Below, piece after piece: positions 31,494-39,401 of a stretch of 42,010 nt of DNA. The stretch's first letter is position 1. Each line of letters starts with the position of its first letter. A program made the position numbers and the translations under genes. A model generated the notes under the pieces. That model was not told the origin of the DNA and searched no databases. It was given only the letters and a program-made list of their open reading frames with translations. The stretch spans positions 1-42,010 of the forward strand of contig JARIAT010000037.1 in NCBI GenBank assembly GCA_029257715.1, written 5' to 3'. Origin of the DNA: Faecousia sp. (GTDB taxonomy: Bacteria > Bacillota > Clostridia > Oscillospirales > Oscillospiraceae).

Positions 31494-31731
31494 TTTTCCA
31501 CAGCGTTATGACAGGTCTGTGGGAATTCCCACAGTCTGCCCTTCGTCATGTTCCGCGAAAGCGCAGTCCGTAAAATCCGACAGCAGGCGCATGATGTTCG
31601 CCCCAGCCAAATCTGACTGCGGCACGCAAACGCTTTGGTCCGCCTCTCCGCAAGGAAGGGCAGGCGAAGGATCTTCCGCCTGCGGCTTTTTCATCATCTG
31701 TCGGAAAATGACCGAAAACCCAATTATCCAC
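31494..31731. other. Non-coding stretch with palindromes, no convincing gene
   Basis: The gap 31494-31891 holds an 18-base perfect palindrome CTGTGGGAATTCCCACAG (31517-31534). It also holds a GC-rich hairpin with following T-run (31660-31691, GCAGGCG/CGCCTGC), which may terminate serS. Short frames are open on both strands (for example 31506-31733 minus, 75 codons) but lack good ribosome sites. It may be an intergenic repeat element present elsewhere in the genome; this cannot be tested here. Confidence 0.4.
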
Positions 31732-31762
31732 AAAAGAGGTAGGTTGAAAACCTACCTCTTTT
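31732..31762. terminator. Strong hairpin terminator upstream of nfnA
   Basis: AAAAGAGGTAGGTT (31732-31745) pairs perfectly with 31749-31762 around GAA, with A- and T-runs at the base. Confidence 0.85.
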
Positions 31763-31773
31763 CTACTGAAAGT

Positions 31774-31835
31774 TGTCCAAATAGGACATTTTTATCGATA
31801 TTTACTTTGACAAATACCGGATATCGATATATAAT
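31774..31835 (+). promoter_or_regulatory. nfnAB promoter with operator-like repeats
   Basis: -35 TTGACA (31807-31812) and -10 TATAAT (31830-31835) have a 17-base spacer. TATCGATAT occurs on each side of the -35 (31793-31801, 31822-31830), and an inverted repeat TGTCC-AAATA-GGACA lies upstream (31774-31788). The promoter is strong; the repeats suggest a regulator. Confidence 0.8.
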
Positions 31836-31891
31836 ATATGAAGCAAACCCTGTCCATTATTTTGATCACAGCAAAAAGGAAGGATCAGATT

Positions 31892-32746
31892 ATGTATAAG
31901 ATCGTAACTAAAAGAGAGCTCAACTCCGCCGTTACCCTGATGGAAATTGAGGCCCCCTTCGTTGCCAAAAAGGCAAAGGCCGGCCAGTTTATCATCTTCC
32001 GCATCGACGAGAAGGGCGAACGTGTTCCCCTGACCATCGCCGGCTATGACCGCGAGAAGGGTACCGTCACCATCATTTATCAGAAGGTCGGTTTCTCCAC
32101 CATCGCTCTGGGCAACCTGAACGAAGGTGACTACATTCAGGACTTTGTCGGCCCCCTCGGTAAGCCCACCGAAGTCGAAGGCCACAAGCGTGTTTGTGTC
32201 GTTGGCGGCGGCGTTGGCTGTGCCATTGCACTCCCCTCCGCACGCGCTTTCAAGGAAGCAGGCGCTGAAGTTACTGTTATTGTCGGTTTCCGCAGCAAGG
32301 ATATCGTTATTCTCGAGGACGAGTTCAAGGCTGTCGCTGACCGCTTTGTCATGATGACCGACGATGGCACCTACGGCCGTCACGGTCTCGTTACCCAGCC
32401 TCTGCAGGAGATGCTGGAAGCCGGCGAAACCTTTGACGAGGTTCTCGCAATCGGCCCCATCCCCATGATGAAGTTTGTCTGCAAGACCACTGAGCCCTTC
32501 GGCGTTAAGACCATGGTTTCCCTCAACCCCATCATGGTCGATGGCACCGGTATGTGCGGCGGCTGCCGTGTTACCGTCGGCGGCGAAGTCAAGTTCGCCT
32601 GCGTAGACGGTCCCGAATTCGACGGTCACAAGGTCGATTTCGCAGAACTCATGAACCGCAACGGTGTTTACCGTACTCGTGAGGCTGAAGTCACCGAAAA
32701 GCATGTCTGCCGCATGGATGCCATGGGCAAGGCACTGATTAAATAA
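31892..32746 (+). CDS. nfnA: NfnA-type FAD/NAD-binding subunit (sulfide dehydrogenase/ferredoxin-NADP reductase family)
   Basis: The 284-residue flavoprotein has a PyrK/HydG-like fold: an FAD domain (about 1-95; RIDEKGERVPLTIA), a NAD-binding domain (about 98-220; VCVVGGGVGCAIALPSARAF) and a C-terminal [2Fe-2S] site with Cys in GTGMCGGC and FACVDGPEF. With the large subunit it forms the NADH-dependent reduced ferredoxin:NADP oxidoreductase that couples NAD, NADP and ferredoxin pools in anaerobes. ATG 31892 with AAGGAAGGA upstream is preferred to a frame starting at 31838. The large subunit gene follows after 17 bases. Confidence 0.88.
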   Translation: MYKIVTKRELNSAVTLMEIEAPFVAKKAKAGQFIIFRIDEKGERVPLTIAGYDREKGTVTIIYQKVGFSTIALGNLNEGDYIQDFVGPLGKPTEVEGHKRVCVVGGGVGCAIALPSARAFKEAGAEVTVIVGFRSKDIVILEDEFKAVADRFVMMTDDGTYGRHGLVTQPLQEMLEAGETFDEVLAIGPIPMMKFVCKTTEPFGVKTMVSLNPIMVDGTGMCGGCRVTVGGEVKFACVDGPEFDGHKVDFAELMNRNGVYRTREAEVTEKHVCRMDAMGKALIK

Positions 32747-32763
32747 TATAGGAGGAAACTGCA

Positions 32764-34155
32764 ATGGCTGCTAATATGACTTTGACCAAAACCCCCATGC
32801 CCGAGCAGGATCCCAAGGTCCGTGCCCGCAACTTTAAGGAAGTTACTCTGGGTTACACCCCCGAAATGGCAATGGAAGAGGCTGCTCGCTGCTTGGGCTG
32901 CAAAAAACCCAAGTGCGTCGAGGGCTGCCCCGTTAATGTCCGTATCCCCGAATTCATCACCAAGGTGAAGGAAGGCGACTTCAAGGCCGCTTACGAAATC
33001 ATCACCTCCACCAATGCTCTGCCCGCTCTGTCCGGCCGTGTCTGCCCCCAGGAAACTCAGTGCGAAGCCCGCTGCGTCCGCGGCATTAAGGGTGAGCCTG
33101 TTGCCATCGGCCGTCTGGAGCGTTTTGTCGCTGACTGGTACCGTGAGAATGTCAACGCAATGCCCGAGAAGGTCGAGTCCAACGGCATGAAGGTCGCTGT
33201 TGTTGGTTCCGGTCCTGCCGGTCTGACCTGCGCTTCCGATCTGGCTGGCCGTGGCTACGACGTCTCTGTTTTCGAGGCTCTGCATACCGCCGGCGGCGTT
33301 CTCGTCTACGGTATTCCCGAGTTCCGTCTGCCCAAGGCTATTGTTGCAAACGAAGTCAAGAAGCTGGAGGCTCAGGGCGTTCATGTGATGACCAACATGG
33401 TTATCGGCCGTGTTCTGACCATTGATGAGCTGTTCGAGATGGGCTTCAAGGCCGTGTTTGTCGGCTCCGGTGCAGGTCTGCCCATGTTCCTGAACATTCC
33501 CGGCGAGAGCCTGAAGGGTGTTATGTCCGCTAACGAGTATCTGACCCGTACCAACCTGATGAAGGGTTACGAGGAAGCATCCGATACTCCCATGATCGTC
33601 TCCAAGGCTGTTGCTGTTGTCGGCGGCGGTAACGTCGCAATGGACGCTGCCCGCTGCGCAATGCGTCTGGGTGCTGAGCATGTGTATGTTGTCTACCGCC
33701 GCGGTGAGGCTGAAATGCCCGCTCGTCTGGAAGAGCAGCATCATGCAAAGGAAGAGGGCATTGAGTTCAAGACTCTGTGCAATCCTGTTGAGATCATCGG
33801 TGACGAGAACGGCCGCGCTGTCGGCATGAAGTGCGTCCGGATGGAGCTGGGTGAGCCTGACGCTTCCGGCCGCCGCCGTCCCATCGCAATTCCCGACTCC
33901 GAGTTCATTCTGGACGTTGATACCGTCATTATGTCTCTGGGCACCAGCCCCAACCCCCTGATCCGCTCCACCACTCCCGGTCTGGACACCAATCGCAAGG
34001 GCTGCCTGATCGTCAACGAAGACGAGATGACCACCCGCGACGGCGTGTTCGCTGGCGGCGACGCTGTTACCGGCGCTGCTACCGTTATTCTGGCTATGGG
34101 TGCCGGTAAGAAGGGCGCTGAGTCCATCGACAAGTACCTCAAGGCTCAGAACTAA
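32764..34155 (+). CDS. nfnB: NfnB/GltA-type large subunit (FAD, two 4Fe-4S clusters)
   Basis: The 463-residue protein has the N-terminal cluster-binding domain with CLGCKKPKCVEGCPV and CPQETQCEARC. An FAD-binding GSGPAGLTCASDLAGRGYDV (about 139-158) and an NADPH-binding GGGNVAMDAARCAMRLG (about 288-304) follow. A GDAVTGAATVILAMGAGKK C-terminus completes the glutamate synthase small-chain type fold. Annotators often name it homotetrameric GltA; the adjacent nfnA makes NfnB the better call. A strong terminator follows. Confidence 0.9.
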   Translation: MAANMTLTKTPMPEQDPKVRARNFKEVTLGYTPEMAMEEAARCLGCKKPKCVEGCPVNVRIPEFITKVKEGDFKAAYEIITSTNALPALSGRVCPQETQCEARCVRGIKGEPVAIGRLERFVADWYRENVNAMPEKVESNGMKVAVVGSGPAGLTCASDLAGRGYDVSVFEALHTAGGVLVYGIPEFRLPKAIVANEVKKLEAQGVHVMTNMVIGRVLTIDELFEMGFKAVFVGSGAGLPMFLNIPGESLKGVMSANEYLTRTNLMKGYEEASDTPMIVSKAVAVVGGGNVAMDAARCAMRLGAEHVYVVYRRGEAEMPARLEEQHHAKEEGIEFKTLCNPVEIIGDENGRAVGMKCVRMELGEPDASGRRRPIAIPDSEFILDVDTVIMSLGTSPNPLIRSTTPGLDTNRKGCLIVNEDEMTTRDGVFAGGDAVTGAATVILAMGAGKKGAESIDKYLKAQN

Positions 34156-34169
34156 TTTTGTTCTACATA

Positions 34170-34197
34170 AAAGCGCTCCGTTTGGAGCGCTTTTTTT
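34170..34197 (+). terminator. Terminator of nfnAB
   Basis: AAAGCGCTCC (34170-34179) pairs perfectly with GGAGCGCTTT (34184-34193), followed by further T. Confidence 0.92.
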
Positions 34198-34223
34198 GAT
34201 TTAATTCAAAATCAAAAATCCGC

Positions 34224-34266
34224 AATCCGGCAGCGACAGTGTTAACGCGCTGTCGGATTTGTTTTT
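34224..34266 (+). terminator. Second terminator-like hairpin
   Basis: AATCCGGCAGCG (34224-34235) pairs with 34248-34259 with one G-U, followed by TTGTTTTT. Confidence 0.65.
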
Positions 34267-34325
34267 CATATTTTCGGTTGGACCGGATACCCTATTTTTC
34301 AGGATAATTTCAAAAAACTGGGGAA

Positions 34326-34341
34326 TGTTTCACGTGAAACA
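34326..34341. promoter_or_regulatory. parS site 3
   Basis: TGTTTCACGTGAAACA is a perfect parS palindrome, 6.5 kb from sites 1 and 2 and 62 bases upstream of pdaA. Confidence 0.95.
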
Positions 34342-34403
34342 TTTCAGCGCCAGACGCATATACGTCTCTTCCCTGCCATAGACTCCGCTGGGAGGGATTA
34401 TTT

Positions 34404-35192
34404 ATGGAAAAACTGGACATCGCCATCATCGTTCTGGCCATTGCCCTTTGTCTGGTGCTGGTTGGAACAACCATTTTCGGAGAGGTTATCGAAACGGCAA
34501 ACTGGGGACTGAATTTTGAAACGGAAGGACTTCCCCCTGCCGGACCTGTTCCGGTAGATAAGCTCGCAAAATTTGATGGATACTATCTAGGTAATCCGGA
34601 GGAAAAAACCATCTATCTGACCTTTGATGCAGGTTATGAAAACGGCTGCACTGCCCAAATTCTGGACACTCTCAAGAAACATCATGCACCGGGTACCTTC
34701 TTTCTGGTTGGAAACTATCTGGAGCAGAATGCCGATTTGGTGCGTCGGATGATTAAAGAGGGTCATACGGTCGGTAATCACACCGTTCATCACAAGGATA
34801 TGAGCAAAATCAGTGATTTCGATGCCTTTTCCAAAGAGATTCTGGATCTGGAGAAGATGTATGAGGACGTAACGGGAGAAAAAATGGCGAAGGTCTATCG
34901 TCCGCCTATGGGAATCTATTCCGAGGACAATCTGAAAATGGCACAAAAACTGGGCTACAAAACCGTTTTTTGGAGCCTTGCCTATGCCGACTGGGACAAT
35001 GACCATCAGCCAGACCCAAAGCAGTCCATTGAAAAACTCACAAAACGGCTTCATCCGGGTGCTGTCGTCCTGCTCCACTCCACTTCCAAGACAAACGCCA
35101 AGATTTTGGATGAGCTTCTGACTCGATGGGAGGATCTGGGCTATCGATTCGCCCCGATTTCGGAGCTCGGCGCACAACCGCCCAAGATCTGA
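34404..35192 (+). CDS. PdaA-like polysaccharide deacetylase (spore cortex muramic-delta-lactam type)
   Basis: The 262-residue enzyme has an N-terminal membrane anchor (about 5-25) and a NodB deacetylase domain with YLTFDAGYENG (metal Asp75, the usual second Asp replaced by Ala). NHTVHH follows (His126 and His130 for zinc), then RPPMG and HPGAVVLLHS. TFDAGYENG is the form typical of PdaA, which removes the acetyl group of muramic acid for spore cortex lactam formation. The anchor places it outside the membrane. The parS site just upstream is likely coincidental to its function. A vegetative wall role remains possible. Confidence 0.82.
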   Translation: MEKLDIAIIVLAIALCLVLVGTTIFGEVIETANWGLNFETEGLPPAGPVPVDKLAKFDGYYLGNPEEKTIYLTFDAGYENGCTAQILDTLKKHHAPGTFFLVGNYLEQNADLVRRMIKEGHTVGNHTVHHKDMSKISDFDAFSKEILDLEKMYEDVTGEKMAKVYRPPMGIYSEDNLKMAQKLGYKTVFWSLAYADWDNDHQPDPKQSIEKLTKRLHPGAVVLLHSTSKTNAKILDELLTRWEDLGYRFAPISELGAQPPKI

Positions 35193-35297
35193 TGGATTTT
35201 AATTCATTTGGTTTTCCACGATGCAGCCATGTCACTGTGGAAAACTATTCTATTCCCTGTTTTTTTCCACAGAAGCATTGCAAAATTGATGAAAATT

Positions 35298-35323
35298 TCC
35301 CCGCTCCAAACTTGGAGCGGGGA
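35298..35323. terminator. Hairpin between convergent pdaA and YwaF-type genes
   Basis: TCCCCGCTCCAA (35298-35309) pairs perfectly with TTGGAGCGGGGA (35312-35323). Moderate A/T runs flank both sides, fitting a shared bidirectional terminator. Confidence 0.7.
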
Positions 35324-35329
35324 ACAGTT

Positions 35330-36166
35330 TTAGGAATACCGCAATCCATATACAACGCAGTCGTCCTGCTGCTCCTGACGTACACGACTTCTACTGAGCA
35401 GATAGGACGGCAGGAAAAACAGTGCCGGAATCAAAATATACAGCGCATAAAGTGTGATCGTTGTCTGCACATCGCTGAATCCGGGCAATGCCATGGCGAC
35501 CACATTCATTTTCCCTCGAAAATACATATAATCCGCATCGATGGAGGAATAATTGATGAGATTTGCCGGAATGGACAGCAGCAGAGACGGAATACAGGGA
35601 TAGAACAGCTCCCGCAGCTGCTGCGCATGATAGCTGAAATATCCGGACTTCAGCATCACAATGCAGGCAAACAGCATCGATCCGTGGAAGGTAAAGGTGT
35701 GAAAGCTTGCAAAGGAAATACAGGAATAATCCAGCAGTCGGGCAATCGGATAGAGGAAATTCAGCGATGCCCCCAAAAGTCCAAGGGTACAAACATACCC
35801 ACAGGCCATCTTCTTCCAGATTCCGCTGCCCCAAATGGCAAAGGGCATGGTATAAAGAAACAGCGAGCAGGGATACAGGGAAAGGCCCGTCTGAAGATCA
35901 ATTCCCTTATGGATTCCCGCATAGCTGTCCCACAACACAATAACCACTTCAAATGCCACAAGAAACATCCACACAATGGCAAAAACCCTGCGAATCAGAT
36001 GCTTCCGCTTCGACACATAAAGCGCAGCGGTTAGAACAATCGCAAAAACCACCCCCGCAAAGACAATCTGCATCGGTGTATAAAGAGTTCCCGGCAGCTG
36101 CGATGCCGGAGGCAGATAGTCCTTATGGGTAAAAAAATGACGTATCAAGTATGAAAAACGAACCAT
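35330..36166 (-). CDS. YwaF-family integral membrane protein (TIGR02206-like)
   Basis: The 278-residue protein has about six to seven membrane helices, with the family's YPCSLFLYTMPFAIWG and FASFHTFTFHGSMLFACIVML segments and the helix-flanking NLINYSSIDADYMYF loop. Proteins of this type are widespread in Firmicutes and have no settled function. ATG 36166 has GAAGGAA upstream and a promoter with TATAAT at 36214-36219. Not linked to other genes on its strand. Confidence 0.8.
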   Translation of the reverse strand: MVRFSYLIRHFFTHKDYLPPASQLPGTLYTPMQIVFAGVVFAIVLTAALYVSKRKHLIRRVFAIVWMFLVAFEVVIVLWDSYAGIHKGIDLQTGLSLYPCSLFLYTMPFAIWGSGIWKKMACGYVCTLGLLGASLNFLYPIARLLDYSCISFASFHTFTFHGSMLFACIVMLKSGYFSYHAQQLRELFYPCIPSLLLSIPANLINYSSIDADYMYFRGKMNVVAMALPGFSDVQTTITLYALYILIPALFFLPSYLLSRSRVRQEQQDDCVVYGLRYS

Positions 36167-36213
36167 AATTTCATTCCTTCAATTTCCAATTTATCAGATT
36201 AAACTTTAATGAA

Positions 36214-36241
36214 ATTATACCGAATTCCACGCATTATTCAA
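36214..36241 (-). promoter_or_regulatory. SigA-type promoter of the YwaF-family gene
   Basis: Minus strand -35 TTGAAT (36236-36241) and -10 TATAAT (36214-36219) have a 16-base spacer. Confidence 0.7.
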
Positions 36242-36304
36242 GGCATTTGAGAAAATTTAAGATTTCCCTAAGAAATGGCGCTTTTCCCATTAAATTTGAT
36301 TACA

Positions 36305-36333
36305 AAAATGCGCCCCGAATTACATCGGGGCGC
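36305..36333 (-). terminator. Terminator of the mgsA-hisS-remB unit
   Basis: GCGCCCCGA (36310-36318) pairs perfectly with TCGGGGCGC (36325-36333). On the minus strand it is followed by ATTTTTG. Confidence 0.88.
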
Positions 36334-36338
36334 TGGGT

Positions 36339-36581
36339 TTATTTGATTCGCTTCTCCAAAGTCGAGGCATTATATGCCGTGAGATAAACACGGAGGAATC
36401 CATATTCCGAAGTCACAACAAAGGATTTCGGCAGATCGTCACAGGGAACCACAAGCCCCTCCTGTTCCGCATGGGAGAGAAATTCCCGGGTTCGCATGGA
36501 GGTGGAAGTATTGTCGAGATCAAAAATCCCCACAATCGAACTTTCCCGCACTGCCATATCCTGACCGATGGAAAGATACAT
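36339..36581 (-). CDS. remB: RemB-like DUF370 regulator
   Basis: The 80-residue protein reads MYLSIGQDMAVRESSIVGIFDLDNTSTSMRTREFL...DLPKSFVVTSEYGFLRVYLT, the RemA/RemB (DUF370) fold. In Bacillus these proteins control matrix genes and some envelope functions, and remB sits between recF and gyrB near the origin. Here it follows hisS by one base and takes its ribosome site (GGAGAAG) from hisS. The local function is unknown. Confidence 0.87.
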   Translation of the reverse strand: MYLSIGQDMAVRESSIVGIFDLDNTSTSMRTREFLSHAEQEGLVVPCDDLPKSFVVTSEYGFLRVYLTAYNASTLEKRIK

Positions 36582-36582
36582 T

Positions 36583-37941
36583 TTACTTCTCCAGAATCAC
36601 AGCGGCAGAGGCTGCGGCCTGCTGATCCTTCAGAATCAACTCAGCTGCCTGCGAAGGCTCCACCGTCACCTGAACACCGGAACGCAGATCCTTGACGGAG
36701 CACTTTCCCTGTGCAATTTCATCCTCTCCCAGAAGAATCGCATAGGGAACGCCAAGCTTATCCGCATAGCTCATCTTCTGCTTAAATTTCTTCTGCTCAC
36801 CGTAAACCTGAACTCGGACCCCCTGCCCTCTCAGCTGCTGGGCCAGTGCAATGGCTGCCCCGCGGTCCTCTGTCATGGGAATCACCAGCGCATCGGCCGG
36901 TGCGGAATTCATCTCCGGATTCAGCAATCCCTGCTCGTCGAGAACGTAGAACAGTCTCGTCAGTCCGATGGAAATACCGACACCGGGCAGCGGACGGTCG
37001 GTATAGTAGCCGGCAAGATTGTCATAGCGTCCGCCGGAGCAAACAGACCCGATTTCGGGATGATCCAGAAGTGTTGTCTCATAGACTGTGCCGGTATAAT
37101 AGTCAAGTCCTCTGGCGATGGTCAGATCCACGGCAAAATTGGCCTCCGGAACGCCGAATGCCCCCAGATTTTCCGTGACTGCCTTCAGCTCATCCAGACC
37201 CAAATCGAAAATCTCGTTCCGGCCCCGATAAGTCTCAAGTGCAGTCAGCACCTGGGCATTGCTGCCGGTAATGGCGATAAACTTTAAAATTTCGTCCGCC
37301 TCAGGCTCCTGAAGACCGCAGTCCTCCATCAGGATGGTCTTGACTTTCTCCGTGCCGATCTTATCGAGCTTATCCACGGTACGCATAATCTCTCCGGATT
37401 TTTCGCTGAGGTTCAACATTGCGTAGAAGCCATTGAGAATTTTGCGGTTATTGACACGAATCTGGAAGCGGCTCAGACCGAAGGATTTGAAAATCTCATA
37501 GATAATCGAGGGTATCTCGGCCTCATTGAGAATATCCAGCTTTCCGTCGCCGATAATGTCGATATCCGCCTGATAAAACTCCCGGAAACGGCCCCGCTGG
37601 GCGCGCTCCCCCCGATAAACCTTACCAATCTGATAGCGGCGGAAGGGAAACGCCAGATCATTATAGTGCAGCGCCACATACTTCGCCAGGGGCACAGTCA
37701 GGTCAAAGCGCATCGCAAGATCCGAATCCCCCTTTGCAAAGCGGTAGATCTGCTTTTCTGTCTCTCCGCCGCCCTTTGCCAGAAGAATCTGGGCATCCTC
37801 AATAATCGGGGTATCCAGCGGAGCAAATCCGTATCGTGCATAGGTATCCCGAAGAATCTGCATCATGCGCTCCATCTGGGCCTGCTTTGCGGGAAGCAGC
37901 TCCATAAAACCGGACAACGTCCGGGGCTTAATCATAGTCAT
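36583..37941 (-). CDS. hisS: Histidyl-tRNA synthetase
   Basis: The 452-residue class II synthetase has motif 2 in FRRYQIGKVYRGERAQRGRFREFYQADIDIIG. The HisA-type RGLDYYTGTVYETT motif and a C-terminal anticodon-binding domain (about 350-452) follow. The motif 2 form (GKVYRGERAQRGRFREFYQAD) is the longer, eukaryote-like type found in some Clostridia rather than the usual FRYERPQAGRYRQFHQ. ATG 37941 has AAAGGA upstream. A T-box leader is not seen. tRNA-His is elsewhere in the window (19352-19429). Confidence 0.95.
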   Translation of the reverse strand: MTMIKPRTLSGFMELLPAKQAQMERMMQILRDTYARYGFAPLDTPIIEDAQILLAKGGGETEKQIYRFAKGDSDLAMRFDLTVPLAKYVALHYNDLAFPFRRYQIGKVYRGERAQRGRFREFYQADIDIIGDGKLDILNEAEIPSIIYEIFKSFGLSRFQIRVNNRKILNGFYAMLNLSEKSGEIMRTVDKLDKIGTEKVKTILMEDCGLQEPEADEILKFIAITGSNAQVLTALETYRGRNEIFDLGLDELKAVTENLGAFGVPEANFAVDLTIARGLDYYTGTVYETTLLDHPEIGSVCSGGRYDNLAGYYTDRPLPGVGISIGLTRLFYVLDEQGLLNPEMNSAPADALVIPMTEDRGAAIALAQQLRGQGVRVQVYGEQKKFKQKMSYADKLGVPYAILLGEDEIAQGKCSVKDLRSGVQVTVEPSQAAELILKDQQAAASAAVILEK

Positions 37942-37969
37942 AACGGTATCCTTTCTGATTCTAACGGAA

Positions 37970-38002
37970 AATGTCGCCCGCCGGAAATGGGAGAGCGACA
38001 TT
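37970..38002 (-). terminator. Hairpin between mgsA and hisS
   Basis: AATGTCGC (37970-37977) pairs perfectly with GCGACATT (37995-38002), followed on the minus strand by TTTTCC. It could partially terminate mgsA transcripts or adjust hisS expression. Confidence 0.45.
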
Positions 38003-38022
38003 CATCTCGAATTCTCTTTCTC

Positions 38023-38436
38023 TTAATATTTGGGTTTGCTGTGCAGCATTTCTCTCCAGTCCAGATCCCCCCGCTGCAAACCCATAATAAACATTTCGGC
38101 ACTGGCCAGATTGGTGGCAATGGGGACATTATGCTTGTCGCAGTGACGAATGGTTTCGATCATCTGGCTGTCATCCCAGGGGTCCGTGGTATTGGGATCG
38201 GTAAACAGCAGAACAAGATCGATTTCGTTATAAGCAATCCGGGCATTGATCTGCTGGTGACCTCCCTGTTTATGGCTCAGCAGCATGGTGATGGGCAGAC
38301 CGGTATTGTCTGCAATCAAACGGCCGGTGGTTGCAGTTGCATAAAGGCTATGCTTAGAAAGGATGCTCTTATATGCGGTGCAGAACTGAACCATCAGCTC
38401 TTTTTTCTTATCATGTGCAAGAAAGGCGATATTCAC
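38023..38436 (-). CDS. mgsA: Methylglyoxal synthase
   Basis: The 137-residue enzyme converts dihydroxyacetone phosphate to methylglyoxal, a phosphate-releasing bypass of lower glycolysis. It has IAFLAHDKKKELM near the start, ATGTTGR-like ATATTGRLI, LLSHKQGGHQQINARI and LLLFTDPNTTDPWDDS, all in the order of the family. GTG 38436 was chosen because AAGGAG is eight bases upstream; a GTG at 38445 lies within the site. It follows the MinD-like gene by 46 bases. Confidence 0.94.
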   Translation of the reverse strand: MNIAFLAHDKKKELMVQFCTAYKSILSKHSLYATATTGRLIADNTGLPITMLLSHKQGGHQQINARIAYNEIDLVLLFTDPNTTDPWDDSQMIETIRHCDKHNVPIATNLASAEMFIMGLQRGDLDWREMLHSKPKY

Positions 38437-38482
38437 AGCAGTCACTCCTTATAATATATAAATGTATTGTAACAAGGTTTTA

Positions 38483-39223
38483 TTATTTCATAGACAAGGG
38501 GACATTCTCCCCCTCAATCCGCTTGGCAATGGAGCGCAGCGCCCGAACTGCACCGCTGCGCTTTGAATAGCTCAGCAGCGGAATCTGAACGGCCGCGGAA
38601 AGAATCACATTATGATCCTCCGGTACCACACCGATCAGCGGAAGCCCCGTCTGATCCATAATGTCATCCACCGTAGTAGCCATACTGGAAAACAGACGCT
38701 TGTTGACCCGATTGACAACCAGACGCACATTCGTCTGCCCCATCAGCTCCAACTTCTGCCCGGCCCGTGCCGCATCCCGAACCGCTCCGGGATCTGCGCC
38801 GGTGACCAGAACAATCCGCTGGGCATATCGAGCTGCCAGCTCAAATCCGGCATCGATTCCCGCTGGCGCATCCAAAAATACATAATCGAAACACTTTCGG
38901 GCCTGCCGAATCATTTTATGAAACGCTTCGAGGTCAATGGACTCTGCGCTGCGGTTAATGGGCGCCGTCAGAAACGAAAGCTTCTCAAACTGGGGATGCT
39001 TGGCCGCCTGGCTTAAATCATAGCCGCCCTCGCTGACATCCACAAAGGACAGTGCGCCGCATTCGGACATTCCAAGAGAGATATCCAGATTCTGAAGCCC
39101 CATATCGCAGTCAATGGCCAGAACGGAGCATCCGTCCATCGCCAGCGCGGTACAAATCCCCGCACAGACCGAGGTTTTTCCCGTTCCGCCCTTACCGGAC
39201 AGAACAGCAATCAGTTCTCCCAA
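38483..39223 (-). CDS. MinD/ParA-like ATPase (orphan MinD)
   Basis: The 246-residue ATPase has a deviant Walker A GKGGTGKTS (about 10-18), VLAIDCDMGLQNLDISLG (MinD-type, normally GLRNLD) and FDYVFLDAPAGID. It ends after SIAKRIEGENVPLSMK and so lacks the amphipathic membrane-targeting helix of standard MinD. No minC or minE adjoins it; in many Clostridia minC-minD-minE lie just before mgsA, which here follows directly. The start is TTG 39223, with a GGGGGG run upstream and the LIAVLSGKGG opening fixing the frame. A cell-division role is uncertain. Confidence 0.82.
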   Translation of the reverse strand: MGELIAVLSGKGGTGKTSVCAGICTALAMDGCSVLAIDCDMGLQNLDISLGMSECGALSFVDVSEGGYDLSQAAKHPQFEKLSFLTAPINRSAESIDLEAFHKMIRQARKCFDYVFLDAPAGIDAGFELAARYAQRIVLVTGADPGAVRDAARAGQKLELMGQTNVRLVVNRVNKRLFSSMATTVDDIMDQTGLPLIGVVPEDHNVILSAAVQIPLLSYSKRSGAVRALRSIAKRIEGENVPLSMK

Positions 39224-39248
39224 TTCACCAGTCCCCCCAATTTTGATA

Positions 39249-39263
39249 TCGTAATCATTATAA
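39249..39263. promoter_or_regulatory. PerR-box-like sequence at the MinD-like gene promoter
   Basis: On the minus strand TTATAATGATTACGA matches the PerR consensus TTATAATnATTATAA at 12 of 14 defined positions and covers the -10. Confidence 0.4.
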
Positions 39264-39285
39264 TGGGATATCGCACAAAAATCAA
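39257..39285 (-). promoter_or_regulatory. SigA promoter of the MinD-like gene
   Basis: Minus strand -35 TTGATT (39280-39285) and -10 TATAAT (39257-39262) have a 17-base spacer. Confidence 0.75.
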
Positions 39286-39367
39286 GAGCAAATTCTATCG
39301 TAATTTCACGGTTTTCATCAAAATAGCCAAAATTGACCCTTTTTGAAAAAAATATAAAAAATAACAC

Positions 39368-39396
39368 TTTACAAAAATGTGATGCCATGCTATATT
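39368..39396 (+). promoter_or_regulatory. SigA promoter of the PerR/Fur gene
   Basis: -35 TTTACA (39368-39373) and -10 TATATT (39391-39396) have a 17-base spacer. A Fur-type operator sits at the transcription start. Confidence 0.8.
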
Positions 39397-39401
39397 AAGG
39401 A

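Noticed and set aside
31506-31733. 75-codon minus-strand frame in the serS-nfnA gap
   Set aside because: No good ribosome site or recognisable domain; the region looks like hairpin-rich non-coding DNA.
37942-38022. Possible T-box leader before hisS
   Set aside because: The gap is only 81 bases and shows no T-box consensus such as TGGNACCGCG.
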